NCBI GenBank assembly: GCA_963777095.1
Contig: CAVZOY010000002.1
Location: forward strand, 124,001-188,000
Direction of reading: 5' to 3'
DNA from: CAVZOY01 sp963777095
GTDB taxonomy: Bacteria; Actinomycetota; Actinomycetes; Mycobacteriales; Geodermatophilaceae
DNA: 64,000 bases
Positions 37,679 through 47,516 of this stretch are shown here, in pieces. The translations under genes were made by a program, and so were the position numbers. Position 1 is the stretch's first letter; each line of letters begins with the position of its first letter. Under the pieces are notes generated by a model that saw only the letters and a list, made by a program, of their open reading frames with translations, did not search any database and was not told the origin of the DNA.

Positions 37679-38575
37679 ATGACGCGCTGGACGACGGACG
37701 ACATCCCTGCCCAGACCGGACGCACCGTGGTGGTGACCGGGGCGACGAGCGGACTCGGCCTCGCCACGGCGCGCGCCCTCGCCGGAGCGGGCGCCCGGGT
37801 CGTCCTCGCCGTCCGCGACGTCGACCGCGGCGCCGCCGTCGCGGCGGAGCTGCCCGGCCAGGTGGAGGTACGCCCGCTGGACCTGGCCGACCTCGACTCG
37901 GTGCGCAGCTTCGCCGGCGAGTGGGACGGTCCGCTCGACGTCCTGGTGAACAACGCCGGGATCATGATGGTGCCCGCCGGAGTGACCGTGGACGGCTTCG
38001 AGCTGCAGTTCGGCACCAACCACCTGGGGCACTTCGCGCTGACCAACCTGCTGCTGCCGCACGTGACCGACCGCGTCGTCACCGTCGCCTCGTCGGCGCA
38101 CCGGGCGGGGGCCATCGTGCTCGACGACCTCAACTGGCAGCGCCGTCCGTACAACCCGGAGCGGGCCTACGGGCAGTCCAAGCTGGCCAACCTGCTGTTC
38201 ACGCTCGAGCTGCAGCGCCGGCTGGCCGAGGCCGGCTCCCGCGTGCGCGCCGTCGCGGCGCACCCCGGCTGGTCGGCCACGAACCTGCAGGGCCGCACAG
38301 GCAACGCGGTGAAGAACGGCTTCATGGCGGTGGGCAACCGGCTGTGGGGCACCAGCGCCGAGGAAGGCGCCCAGCCGACCCTCTTCGCCGCGACGGCCGA
38401 CATCCCCGGCGGCAGCTACGTCGGCCCGGGCGCGGCGTTCGGGATGCGCGGCGCCCCGGCGCTGGTGGGCCGCACGGTCGCGGCCAGCGACCCCGACATG
38501 GCCCGCAAGCTCTGGGCGGCGTCCGCCGAGCTGACCGGCACGGAGTTCCCCGCCGAGCTCCCCACCCGCGCCTGA
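37679..38575 (+). CDS. Short-chain dehydrogenase/reductase
   Basis: A 298-residue SDR of the retinol-dehydrogenase/WW-oxidoreductase-like group. The cofactor site is VVVTGATSGLGLATARALAG, NNAGIM is the structural motif, and the catalytic residues are in VVTVASSAHRAG and YGQSKLANLLFTLE (YxxxK). NADP is likely because of the ARG-rich loop RDVDRG after strand 2. The substrate is unknown. ATG 37679 is chosen on family alignment; a GTG at 37652 in frame is possible. It stands alone between convergent and divergent neighbours. Confidence 0.85.
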   Translation: MTRWTTDDIPAQTGRTVVVTGATSGLGLATARALAGAGARVVLAVRDVDRGAAVAAELPGQVEVRPLDLADLDSVRSFAGEWDGPLDVLVNNAGIMMVPAGVTVDGFELQFGTNHLGHFALTNLLLPHVTDRVVTVASSAHRAGAIVLDDLNWQRRPYNPERAYGQSKLANLLFTLELQRRLAEAGSRVRAVAAHPGWSATNLQGRTGNAVKNGFMAVGNRLWGTSAEEGAQPTLFAATADIPGGSYVGPGAAFGMRGAPALVGRTVAASDPDMARKLWAASAELTGTEFPAELPTRA

Positions 38576-38601
38576 CCCGGGCGACTCGCTACCGGAAGCC
38601 G

Positions 38602-39525
38602 TCAGGTCAGGGCGGGGGCGAGGAGGAGGGCGGTCGGGAGGAGCAGGAGCAGTGCGGCGCACGCCAGCGCGGTGGCGCGGGCGCCGCCGGCAGCGGGCGG
38701 GGCGGCTCGAGCAGACGCCGCACCCGCGGGCCGACGGCGCCGCCGCCCACGGCGAGCGCTCCCCCGGGCACCGCTCCCCCGCTGCCGGCGACCGCGACGA
38801 TCGCCTGGGCGAGGGTGCGCGTGGCGACGGCCCGTCGAGCGAGGCCAGCGCGACGTCGTCCGCCCGCATCTCGACCAGCGCCCGCACGGCCGCGTGCGCC
38901 CCCGCGCCGCCGGCAGCAGCGGCAGCGCCGCCTCCCAGGCCACGAACGGCAGCAGGTACAGGTGGTGCCGCTCGCGCAGGTGCGCCCGCTCGTGCGCGAC
39001 GACCGCGGCGAGCTGACCGTCGTCCAGCTCGGCGACCATCCCGGACGACAGCACCAGCAGCGGCCGCGCGCCGGGGATGCAGAAGGCCACCGGCGCCGGG
39101 TGCTCGAGCACCCGGGTGTCGGGCTCGCGCGGACGGCTGCACGATCAGCTCGAGCAGCTCGCGGTGCCGCTGCCGTGTGCGCGTCGTCCGCACCCACGGA
39201 GGCGCAGCACGCCGAGCAGCTCGAACGGCAGCACGACGCCGAGCGTGAGCGCGACCCAGTGGTCGCCGCGCACCTCCTCGCCGGCCGACGGCCGGTGCAG
39301 GACCGGCCCAGATCGCCTCGGGCAGCGAGTGCCCCCACGGCGCGAGCCCGTGCACGAGCAGCGCGCCGACGATCGAGAGCCCGCCGGCCAGTCCCACGGC
39401 CTGCCAGCACAGCAGCGCCACGACGGGTCGCGCGCCGGCCAGCGCGCGCGCGCGAGCAGTGCCGGCACCGGCCACGCCAGCAGGACGGCAGAGACGGCGA
39501 GGACGGCGGCGGTCGCTGGCAGCAC
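38602..39525 (-). pseudogene. M56 family metallopeptidase, BlaR1-like (multiple frameshifts)
   Basis: About 300-residue membrane peptidase. The zinc motif HExxH is in LAAVVAHERAHLRERHHLYL, preceded by AFCIPGARPLLVLSSGMVAE. Membrane segments are LPATAAVLAVSAVLLAWPVP, LLCWQAVGLAGGLSIVGALL and LALLLLLPTALLLAPALT at the C-terminus. M56 proteins paired with BlaI act as site-1 proteases that trigger repressor cleavage. There is no penicillin-binding sensor domain, so the signal is not necessarily a beta-lactam. It starts seven bases after the blaI stop. Several inserted bases break the frame. Confidence 0.75.
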
Positions 39526-39532
39526 TCGCGGG

Positions 39533-39887
39533 TCAGTCGTCGGTCGGCGGCGGCGAGCAGCTCGCGCAGCAGCCGCGCCTCCTCGGGGTCGACGCTGCCG
39601 ACGAACCGGGCCAGCACCGCCTGCCGGTCCCGGCCGACCGAGCACCTCGTGCATCAGCTCGGCCGCGTGGTCCTCGCGGCTGGCCGTCGCGGCTGAACCG
39701 CCGCGGGCGCGCCGTCGTCGTGGACGACGAAGCCTTTCTGCTCGAGCCGGGTCAGCACCGTGTGCACGGTCGTCAGCGCGAGGTCGCGTCGCCCAGCTCG
39801 TCGCGCAGCGTCGTCGCGGCGACCGGCCCGCCGGCGGACCAGAGCCGCTCCATGACCGGCGCGCTCGAGCTCTCCGAGCGAGGCCAC
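39533..39887 (-). pseudogene. BlaI/MecI/CopY family repressor (frameshifted)
   Basis: About 116-residue winged-helix repressor. MASLGELE, VMERLWSAGGPVAATTLRDE, LALTTVHTVLTRLEQKGFVV and EDHAAELMHEVLG follow the BlaI pattern, with VHTVLTRLEQKG as recognition helix and the C-terminal dimerisation region FVGSVDPEEARLLRELLAAA. Frame changes occur near 39855, 39778, 39705 and 39640. GTG 39887 has AGGAGG four bases upstream. It is co-transcribed with an M56 peptidase and divergent from cydA, with two inverted repeats between them. Confidence 0.82.
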
Positions 39888-39922
39888 GGGTCCTCCTGTC
39901 GTCGCGTCTCACACGCACACTC

Positions 39923-39939
39923 TTCTACGGGTTGTAGAA
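39923..39939. promoter_or_regulatory. BlaI-type operator 1
   Basis: TTCTAC-GGGTT-GTAGAA, a perfect 6-bp dyad with a five-base spacer, in the blaI-cydA intergenic region. BlaI-family sites typically have TAC/GTA arms (TACNNNTGTAG-like), which fits. Confidence 0.75.
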
Positions 39940-39945
39940 ACTTGC

Positions 39946-39962
39946 TTCTACGTGGCGTAGAA
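39946..39962. promoter_or_regulatory. BlaI-type operator 2
   Basis: TTCTAC-GTGGC-GTAGAA, identical arms to operator 1 with a different spacer. The centres of the two sites are 23 bases apart, about two helical turns, so two dimers would sit on nearly the same face. Confidence 0.75.
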
Positions 39963-40010
39963 AAGACGTGATCGTAGCGGTCGCCGACGACGACAGGGAG
40001 ACGCCGCACG

Positions 40011-41566
40011 GTGGACGTGCTCGACATCGCCCGCTGGCAGTTCGGCATCACGACCGTCTACCACTTCCTGATGGTCCCGCTGACCATCGGCCTGGGGATG
40101 CTGGTCGCGGTCATGCACACGCATGTGGGTGCGCACCGACAGGCCCGAGTGGCTGCGGATGACCCGGTTCTGGGGCCGCATCTACCTGATCAACTTCGCG
40201 CTCGGCGTGGCCACCGGCCTGGTGCAGGAGTTCCAGTTCGGCCTCGCCTGGAGCGAGTACTCGATCTTCGTCGGCGACGTCTTCGGCTCGCTGCTGGCGC
40301 TGGAGGCGCTGCTCGCCTTCTTCCTCGAGTCGACGTTCCTCGGCCTCTGGATCTTCGGCTGGGGGCGCATCCCGAAGAAGCTGCACCTGGCCGCGCTGTG
40401 GGCCGCGGTGATCGGCTCGATGGATCAGCGCGTACTTCATCATCGCGGCGAACTCGTGGATGCAGCACCCGGTCGGGGTCATCGCCGACGACGCCACGGG
40501 CCGCCCGCGCCAGGTCGACTTCCTCGCCGTCCTGACCAACAACACCGCGCTGGCCGCCTTCACCCACACGCATCGTCGCCTCGCTGATGGTGGCCGGCGC
40601 ACTGCTGGTCGGCATCGGGCTGTGGCACCTGCGCCGCCGGAAGCTGGCCGGGCAGCCGACCACGGACGTCGACCACGACGGTCTGGCGCCGCTCGGTGCG
40701 GCTCGGCGGCTGGGTGTCGCTCGCCGCGTTCGTGCTCGTCGCGTCACCGGCGACTGGCAGGGCAAGCTCATGTACGCCCAGCAGCCGCTGAAGATGAGCT
40801 CGGCCGAGGCGCTGTGCGAGACCGAGGCGCCGGCGTCGTTCTCGATCTTCGCCTGGAACAAGCTCGGGTCGAACGAGTGCGACGACGTCCACTCGATCAC
40901 CGTCCCGTACATGCTGTCGCTTCCTCGCGCACGGCGACTTCTCCACCGCCGTCCCCGGGCGTGAACGAGCTGCAGGAGGAGTACGCGGCGGTCTACGGGG
41001 CGACCTACCCGGACGACCCGTCGTTCGGCGACAAGGCCGGCGAGCCGATCGACTACACGCCGGTCCTCGCCGTCACCTACTGGGGCTTCCGGCTGATGAT
41101 CGGCATGGGGGCGGTGTCGGCCGGCGGTCGCGGCCTACGCCCTGTGGGCCACCCGGCGCGGCCGGGTGCCGACGTCGCGGATCGGCGTGTACGGCGTCGC
41201 TGCTCGCGGTCGCGCGCGCCCTTCGTGGCCAACGCGGCGGGCTGGATCTTCACGGAGATGGGCCGCCAGCCGTTCGTCGTCGTCCCCAACCCCGACGTGC
41301 CGGTCGAGCGACCAGGTGTGGTTCTTCACCGCGCAGGCGGTCTCCCCCGGCGTCACGCGCCGCCGAGGTCTGGATCTCGCTGATCGTGCTGACCGCCGTC
41401 TACGGCGTCGCTCGCCGTCGTCGAGCTCGTGGCTGATCACCCGCTTCGTCCGCCGCGGGCGTCACCACCGGCGACGGCGCACGCCGCACGCCGGCCGGCG
41501 CCGACCCGACCGGACGGCCCGACGACCGCCGACCGCGAGGACGACGTCCTCTCGTTCGCCTACTGA
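40011..41566 (+). pseudogene. cydA: Cytochrome bd oxidase subunit I (multiple frameshifts)
   Basis: Quinol oxidase subunit carrying haems b558, b595 and d. VLDIARWQFGITTVYHFLMV has the N-terminal haem ligand His; SIFVGDVFGSLLALEALLAF, LTNNTALAAFTHT, LCETEAPASFSIFAWNKLGS and NAAGWIFTEMGRQPF (quinol/haem region) confirm identity. After repair it ends VTTGDG...DDVLSFAY at 41566. At least eight inserted bases lie in the last 400 bases alone, for example near 41199, 41215, 41310, 41360, 41409, 41430 and 41461. GTG 40011 has GGGAG nine bases upstream. First gene of cydABDC; it is microaerobic and stress-tolerant respiration. Confidence 0.85.
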
Positions 41567-41582
41567 GCCCGGAGCGCCGACC

Positions 41583-42604
41583 ATGGACCTCGCAGACCCT
41601 CTGGTTCGCCGCCGTCGCGGTGCTCTGGACCGGCTTCCTGCTGCTCGAGGGCTTCGACTTCGGCGTCGCCGGGCTGCTGCCGGTGCTCGGCCGCCGCGCC
41701 GCCGACCGGCACCTGATGCTGCGCACCATCGGCCCGCTCTGGGACGGCAACGAGGTCTGGCTGATCACCGCCGCCGGCGCGGTGTTCGCCGCCTTCCCCG
41801 GCTGGTACGCCACCTGGCTGCCGGCGCTCTACCTGCCGTTCGTGGTCGTGCTGCTCGGGCTGATCGTGCGGGCGGTCGCGTTCGAGTGGCGGCACTCGCA
41901 CCACGACCCGCGGCTGGGACGCGACGCTGGACGCGCGTCATCACCGCCGGCTCGCTGGTCGCCGCCGCTGGGCGTCGGCGCGGCGCTGGGCGCGACCACG
42001 CTCGGCCTGCCGATCGACGCCGACGGCATCCGGGTCGGCGGCAGCCTTCGCCGGGGTCGGCTGGACGGCGGTGCTGGGCGCGGTCGCGGTGCTGGCGTTC
42101 TCGGTGGTGCACGGCGCGGTGTTCCTCGCGCTGAAGACCGACGGCGACGCTGCGGCTGCGGGCCCGGGCGTTCGCGCTGCGCTGGTCGCCGGTCGCGGCG
42201 CTGCCGCTGCTCGCCTGGGCCGGGCGTGGTGCACCTGCGCTACGGGACGCCGGTCACCGCGGTGCTGTGGCTGGTCGCGGCGCTGGCCGTGCGTCGTCAC
42301 CTGGGCGCGGATGCGGATCGACCGGGAGGGCCAGGCCTTCGCCGCCTGGGCGCGCGATGCTGATCGCCTCGGCGGCGACGATCTTCGGCGCGGCCTACCC
42401 GGTCGTCGTCCCCTCGACGATCGACGCCGGCGTTCGACGTCACGATCGCCGACGCGTCGGTCAGCGACTACACGCTGACGGTCATGACCTGGGCCGCCGG
42501 CGTCGGGCTGCCGGTCGTGCTCGGCCTACCAGGCCTGGACGTACTGGGTCTTCCGCAAGCGGCTGACCGCCGAGCCGCGAGCACGAGCCGGCGTGCACGC
42601 GTGA
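41583..42604 (+). pseudogene. cydB: Cytochrome bd oxidase subunit II (multiple frameshifts)
   Basis: Membrane subunit that partners CydA. ALMOST all of the family core is readable across frames: LWTGFLLLEGFDFGVAGLLP, LRTIGPLWDGNEVWLITAAG, FPGWYATWLPALYLPFVVVL, VVHGAVFLALKTDGD and DYTLTVMTWAAGVGLPVVL. The end is near AEPRARAGVHA. The ATG follows cydA by 16 bases, and the stop overlaps the next GTG. Frame changes near 41600, 41918, 41965, 42045, 42150 and 42290 and further on are of the same single-insertion type as in cydA. Confidence 0.83.
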
Positions 42605-44339
42605 GCACCGGCGGGGTCCGCTCGGCGCGCTCGCCGGGGTGCCCGGGCTCCGGGCGCCGCTGGTGCGCGCGGCGACTGGCCGCGCTGGCGCAGACGGCCG
42701 GGCTGGTGCTGCTCGCGGGCGGGCTCGCGCACGCCGTGGCCCGGGTCGCCGGCTTCGCCGACGGCGGGCTCGTCGGCCCCGCTGGCTGGTGGCCGCCGCC
42801 GGCGTCGCGCTGCGGGCCGTGGCCGGGACGCGCGGGCGAGGTGGCTCGCCGCCCGCGACGCCCGGCGGGCCGAGGACGCGCTGCGCGCGCGAGCTGCTGG
42901 AGCGGCTGGCCTCCTCCCCGGCCGCGGTCGCCGCCGCGGGCGGCCCGGCGCCCGGCGGCGGTCCTCGCGACGACCCGCCTGCACGACCTCGGGCCGGCGC
43001 TGGCGACCTACCTGCCGGCGCTCGCGCAGACGGCTCGTCGTGCCGCCGGTGCTCCTGCTCGTGCTGGCCTGGACCGACCTGCTCTCGGCCGTGCTGGTCG
43101 CGGTGACGCTGCCGCTGGTGCCGCTGTTCATGGTGCTGGTCGGGAAGTACACCCAGGACGGCGACCGCGCGACTGCCGCCCGGGCGCTGGACCGGATCGC
43201 CGCGCACGTCGCCGAGCTGGTGCGCGGGCTGCCGGTGCTCGTCGGCCTCGGCCGCGCCGCCGAGCAGACCGCGGCGCTGGCCGGGCTGGGTGAGGCGCAC
43301 GCGCACGCGCACGCTGGCCGACGCTGCGGCTGGCGTTCCTCTCCGCCCTGGTGCTGGAGCTGATCGCCACGCTGTCGGTGGCGCTGGTCGCGGTCACCGT
43401 CGGCCTGCGGCTGGTGCGAGGGCCACCTCGGCGCTGGCGGTCGGCCTCACCGCGCTGCTGCTCGCGCCGGAGGCGTTCGCCCGCTGCGCGCGCTGGGCGC
43501 GGCCCACCACGCGGCGGAGGACGCCGCGCTGGCCGCCGCGGAGGCGCGGGCGGTGCTCGCCGCGCCGTCGCCGCCGGCCGCCGTCGCCGGCGGACGACGA
43601 CGACCCGCGCGGCGCCGACGTCGCCGTCCTCGGGGCTGACGGTCGCGCTACCCCGGCCGCGCGGTGCCGGCGCTGCCGCCGGTCGACGCTCGCCGTCCGC
43701 CCCGGTGAGCTCGTGGCGCTGCGCGGGGCGAGCGGCTCGGGCAAGTCGACGCTGCTCGCCGCTGCTGGCCGGACCCTGCGGCCCGGACGCCGCGCGTCGG
43801 CGGCGTCGGTGGACGGCGTCCCGGACGCGGTCGCCTACGTGCCGCAGCACCCGCGGACCACCGGCGCGACCGTCGCCGACGAGCTGCGCCGGCACGCCGA
43901 GGTCGGCCCGGGCGTCGACGCGGTCGTCGGCGAGGCGCTACGTCGTCGAGGCGCTCGCGCGGGTCGGGCGCCACGGACGCTCGCCGGCCGGGCGCCGCAC
44001 GACCCTCTCCCCCGGCGAGCTGCAGCGGGTGGCGCTGGCCCGGGCGCTGGTGCGGGTGCGCCGCGGCGCGCGGCTGCTGCTGCTCGACGAGCCGACCGCG
44101 CACCTGGACGACGACGCCCGCGCGCTGGTGGCCGACGGTGCTCGCTCGGCCTGCGCGGCACGGTGACGACGCTGCTGGTGAGCCACGACCCGACTGCTCG
44201 CCGCGCTGGCCGACCGCACCGTCGACCTGCCCCGCCCCCGCGCCCGGCCGCCGGCGCCGCTCCGAGCCGCACGGCGGGCGCCCTCGGGCGCGGAGCACGG
44301 CGCCGGCAGTCCCGGTGCCGGCGTCGCGCCGCCGCGCCG
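42601..44339 (+). pseudogene. cydD: Thiol reductant ABC exporter CydD half (multiple frameshifts)
   Basis: Inner-membrane ABC exporter subunit that, with CydC, exports cysteine/glutathione-type thiols needed to assemble cytochrome bd. Membrane part: LLVLAWTDLLSAVLVAVTLP, LVPLFMVLVGKYTQDGDRAT, LVRGLPVLVGLGRAAEQTAA. ATPase part: LVALRGASGSGKSTLLA (Walker A), VAYVPQHPRTTGATVADELR (Q-loop), LSPGELQRVALARALVR (signature), LLLLDEPTAHLD (Walker B) and LLVSHDPT (switch His). The right boundary is uncertain; no stop was found before the CydC half, so the two may be fused as in Streptomyces. Confidence 0.78.
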
Positions 44340-46009
44340 GTGCGATCGGGTGGCCGCGGCGGGCGACTGGCGCGGGCGGTGGCGGCGGGCGCCGCTGTCG
44401 TCGCGGCGCGGGGATCGCGCTGACGGCGCGTGTCGGGCTGGCTGATCGTCCGGGCCGCGGAGATGCCGCCGGTGCTGACGCTGCTGGTCGCGATCGTGGG
44501 CGTGCGCGCCTTCGGCCTGGGCCCGGGCCGTGCCTGCGCTGGGTCGAGCGGATGACCGCGCACGACGCCGCGCTGCGCCTCGCCGCGACGACGCGGGTCC
44601 GCGTGTGGGAGGCGCTGGCGGCGCAGGGCATGGCCGCCGACCGGACGCCGGGCTCGGCGCTCGCCCGGGTGGTGGGCGACGTCGGCGTGCGTGCAGGACC
44701 TGACGGTGCGGGTGCGGCCCGCCGGTCGCTGGTCGCGGCGGACGGTCACTGACCGGCACGGTCGGCGCGCTCGGCGCTGATCGATCCGCGGCCGCGGCGG
44801 CGCGGTCGCCGCTGGTGCTCGCGCTCGCCGTAGGCGCGTGGTCCTGCTGGTGCACCGCCGGCTGGACGCCGGGTGCCGCGCGCGCCGAGAGCGGCGCTGC
44901 GGGTCGACGGCGCTGCAGCGAGATCACCACGCGTGCTGCAGGGCGCTGACGGACCTGCGGGCGCACGGGCTGGCCGGCCGGGTCGGCCGCCGACCTGCGC
45001 CGCGCTCGCCGACCGGCGCGGGTCGGCCGCCGCCACGGACGGCACCCGCGCGGCCGCCGTCGGCACCGGCGCTGGTCGTCGCTCGGCGACCGGGCTCGCG
45101 GCGGTGCTGGCCACCGCCGTCGGCGCGCGACCGGGACCTGGCCGGCCCGGCGCTCGCCGTGCTGGCGCTGGCGCCGCTCGCGCTGGCCGAGCCGCTGGGC
45201 GGGCTGGTCGGCGCGCTGCAGCGGCGGGGCGCGCTCGCCGACGCGCAGCGCCCGCCTGGACGCCGTCCTCACCGCGCCGGTGCCGGCGGACCCGGCCGAT
45301 CCGCTGCCGGTGCCGGCGCCGGTGCGCGAGCTGGCGCTCGACGACCTGACCGCCGGGCTGGCCGGGCGGCCCGGACGTGCTGCGCGGCCTCGACGCGATC
45401 GGCGCGCGGCCGGCGACGGCTGGCTGGTGGTGCGCGGGCCGCTCGGGGTCGGGCAAGTCGACGTTGCTCGCCGTGCTGATGGCCGCGCTGCGGCCGCGGG
45501 CCGGGCGCTACGACGTCGACGGCGTGCCGGCCGACGCGCGCTCGCCGGGGACGACCTGCGCAGCGCGGATGGCGTGGCTGCCGCAGGAGGCGCACGTGTT
45601 CGCCTCGACCATGCGGGCCAACCTGGCGCTGGCCGCGCCGCGCGGCGGCTGGCCGGCACCGGACGGCGAGGCGCGGATGCGCGCGGCGCTCGCCGCGACG
45701 GGCCTCGGCGGCCTGCTGGCCGGGCTGCCGGACGGCCTGGACACCCCGGTCGGCGCCGGCGGGCACCGGCGCTGTCGGGCGGCGAGCGGCGCCGGCTGGC
45801 CGCGGCCCGGGCGCTGCTGGCCGACCGCGACGTCGTGCTGCTGGACGAGCCGACCGCGCACCTGGACGCGCCGACGGCCGAGGCGCTGGTCGGCGACCTG
45901 CGGACGCGCCCTGGCCGGCCGGGTGGTCGTCTGCGTGACCCACGACGACGACCTGAGCCGCCCGGGCGACACCGTCGTCCACCTGGACCGCGTGGCCGAA
46001 CGGGTCTGA
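44340..46009 (+). pseudogene. cydC: Thiol reductant ABC exporter CydC half (multiple frameshifts)
   Basis: Second half of the CydDC exporter. Membrane start: LARAVAAGAAVVAA, GIALTA, GWLIVRAAEMPPVLTLLVAI, then WVERMTAHDAALRLAATTRV, typical of CydC. ATPase part: Walker A region around 45450 (SGSGKSTLLAVLMAALRPRA), MAWLPQEAHVFASTMRANLA, GERRRLAAARALLADRDVVL, LLDEPTAHLDAPTAEALVGD and VVVCVTHDDDLSRPGDTVVH. The GTG at 44340 (MRSGGRGGRLARA) is a possible separate start. It ends VAERV at 46009. The combined cydDC length of about 1,135 codons matches fused CydDC proteins. Confidence 0.78.
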
Positions 46010-46040
46010 ATCGTCGGACCCCTCCGGCACAGTGCGCGGC

Positions 46041-46616
46041 ATGGACGCGTCCTTCAGCGGTTCGGTCTTCCTCGGCATGAGCGTCGACGGGTTCATCGCC
46101 CGGCTCGACGGAGATCTCTCCTGGCTCACCGGCAGCAGCGAGAGCCCCGGCGAGGGCGGCAGCGCACCGGAGCCGGACGACGGCGAGGGTGGTGACTTCG
46201 GCTTCGGCGAGTTCGTGTCGGGGGTCGACGCCGTCCTCATGGGCCGCTCGACCTACGCGTTCATCCAGCCGTTCGCCGACTGGCCGTACCAGGGCAGGCC
46301 GGTGCACGTGCTGAGCACGACGCTGCAGCCGGGCGCCGACGAGCGGATCACGGTGCACCGGTCGCTCGACGAGGCGGTCGCCGCGTTGTCGGCGGCCGGG
46401 TACCGCACCGTCTACGTCGACGGCGGCCGCACGGTGCACGACTTCCTGGCCGCCGGGCTGATCGGCGAGCTCACCCTGTCGCGGGTGCCGGTGCTCATCG
46501 GCACCGGCCACACGCCCTTTGGCGCGTTCCCGGCCGACATCCCGCTCGAGCACGTCCGCACCCGGAGCTTCCCCGGCGGCATGGTGCAGTCGACCTACCG
46601 GGTCGTCCGCCCGTGA
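46041..46616 (+). CDS. Dihydrofolate reductase family protein (RibD_C-like)
   Basis: A 191-residue protein of the RibD C-terminal/YwjB-like branch of the DHFR fold. FLGMSVDGFIARLDGDLSWL, VLMGRSTYAFIQPFADWPY and GYRTVYVDGGRTVHDFLAAG are the diagnostic strands, with VDGG binding the NADPH phosphate. The loop at 35-55 is acidic and Gly/Ser-rich. The reductase substrate is unknown. ATG 46041 is preferred over GTG 46032. It meets the stop of the next gene tail-to-tail with one base between. Confidence 0.85.
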   Translation: MDASFSGSVFLGMSVDGFIARLDGDLSWLTGSSESPGEGGSAPEPDDGEGGDFGFGEFVSGVDAVLMGRSTYAFIQPFADWPYQGRPVHVLSTTLQPGADERITVHRSLDEAVAALSAAGYRTVYVDGGRTVHDFLAAGLIGELTLSRVPVLIGTGHTPFGAFPADIPLEHVRTRSFPGGMVQSTYRVVRP

Positions 46617-46617
46617 C

Positions 46618-47247
46618 TCAGGCGGCCGGGACGTCGACCGGGATCTCCGGGCCGAGGTGCGCGCCCTGCAGCAGCTGCAGGTCGTCGCCGGACCAGAACT
46701 TGCCCGGGTCGTACCAGTTGCGCGGCCGATCGCCCCCGAGCAGGCCCATGGCGGTGTAGGTGGTGGCCACCAGCTCGGCGCAGAACACGGCCTCGGACGT
46801 CGTCTCGCGTCGCAGCCGGCCCTCGACCCAGCCGCGGGCCAGGTGCCGGGTCGTCGGAAACGGCTTGCCGTCGTAGCGGGCGATGGTCTGCAGGACGGCG
46901 TCCTCCATCTCGCGCGTGACCCCGCCGTCCTCGGCCGGGCCGACCAGCTGGCGCAGCCACGCCCGCTGCCCGTAGCGGTGCCGCCAGGTGCGCACGGCGT
47001 CGGCCAGGTCGTGCAGCTGCACCCCGCGCTGCCGCTTGCCGGTCCAGGCGTCGGGCAGCGACCGGCCGAGCTCGGCGTGCCACAACAGCGGCGGCAGGTC
47101 CTCGAGCACGACGGCCATGCCGACGTGGTTGACCGGGGCATTGGTGATCGCCCGGATGGCACGGTCGGCGATCGACGCGCCCCGGAACACCCACACGTCC
47201 CCGGTTCGGGTCAGCTCGACGGCCTCGTCCAGTCCCAGCGTGCGCAC
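46618..47247 (-). CDS. Permuted NlpC/P60-like (YiiX/YebB type) protein
   Basis: A 209-residue protein resembling circularly permuted papain-like enzymes. The catalytic histidine would be in APVNHVGMAVVLEDLPPLLW, and the cysteine in EAVFCAELVATTYTAMGLLG. DVWVFRGASIADRAIRAITN is the N-terminal strand common in YiiX-like proteins. It has no signal peptide, so it probably acts in the cytoplasm on lipid- or amide-linked substrates; the reaction is unknown. The GTG at 47247 starts 17 bases from the divergent small gene and appears leaderless. Confidence 0.65.
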   Translation of the reverse strand: MRTLGLDEAVELTRTGDVWVFRGASIADRAIRAITNAPVNHVGMAVVLEDLPPLLWHAELGRSLPDAWTGKRQRGVQLHDLADAVRTWRHRYGQRAWLRQLVGPAEDGGVTREMEDAVLQTIARYDGKPFPTTRHLARGWVEGRLRRETTSEAVFCAELVATTYTAMGLLGGDRPRNWYDPGKFWSGDDLQLLQGAHLGPEIPVDVPAA

Positions 47248-47252
47248 GGCGC

Positions 47253-47259
47253 TACGTTA
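47253..47259. promoter_or_regulatory. Shared bidirectional -10 element of two leaderless genes
   Basis: TACGTTA reads as TACGTT on the plus strand, six bases before GTG 47265, and as TAACGT on the minus strand, six bases before GTG 47247. Both fit TANNNT with leaderless spacing. Confidence 0.5.
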
Positions 47260-47264
47260 CGGAC

Positions 47265-47501
47265 GTGCGCCCGTGGAAGCTGCTCGGACTGGCCGGCCTC
47301 GCCGGCGTCGCCGCGACCGGTGCCGTGCTGGTGCGCAACGAGCGGCAGCGCCGCGCGTACACGCCCGACGACGTCCGGACTCGCTTGCACGCCCGCCACG
47401 ACGAGGCCGCCGACGAGCCGGAGCCGGCCGCGGTCTCGAACGTGGTCGAGCTCCGACCCGGACGGCGGCAGCGGCTGGCCCGCCTGTTGCGCCGCCGCTA
47501 G
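47265..47501 (+). CDS. Small single-pass membrane protein
   Basis: A 78-residue protein with one N-terminal helix (LLGLAGLAGVAATGAVLV) and a charged cytoplasmic tail (RRAYTPDDVRTRLHARHDEA) ending in an arginine cluster. Short proteins of this type are widespread in actinobacteria, without known function. The GTG start is placed by the -10 element six bases upstream. It is divergent from the NlpC-like gene. Confidence 0.7.
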   Translation: MRPWKLLGLAGLAGVAATGAVLVRNERQRRAYTPDDVRTRLHARHDEAADEPEPAAVSNVVELRPGRRQRLARLLRRR

Positions 47502-47516
47502 CCCCCGAGCGGCGTG

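Noticed and set aside
38602..39887. Beta-lactam resistance locus blaR1-blaI
   Set aside because: No beta-lactamase gene and no penicillin-binding sensor domain on the M56 protein; the divergent operon is cytochrome bd.
40011..46009. cydABDC as a genuinely decayed operon
   Set aside because: All essential motifs survive, the changes are insertion-only and of one type, and the operator region is perfect; sequence error is the simpler explanation.
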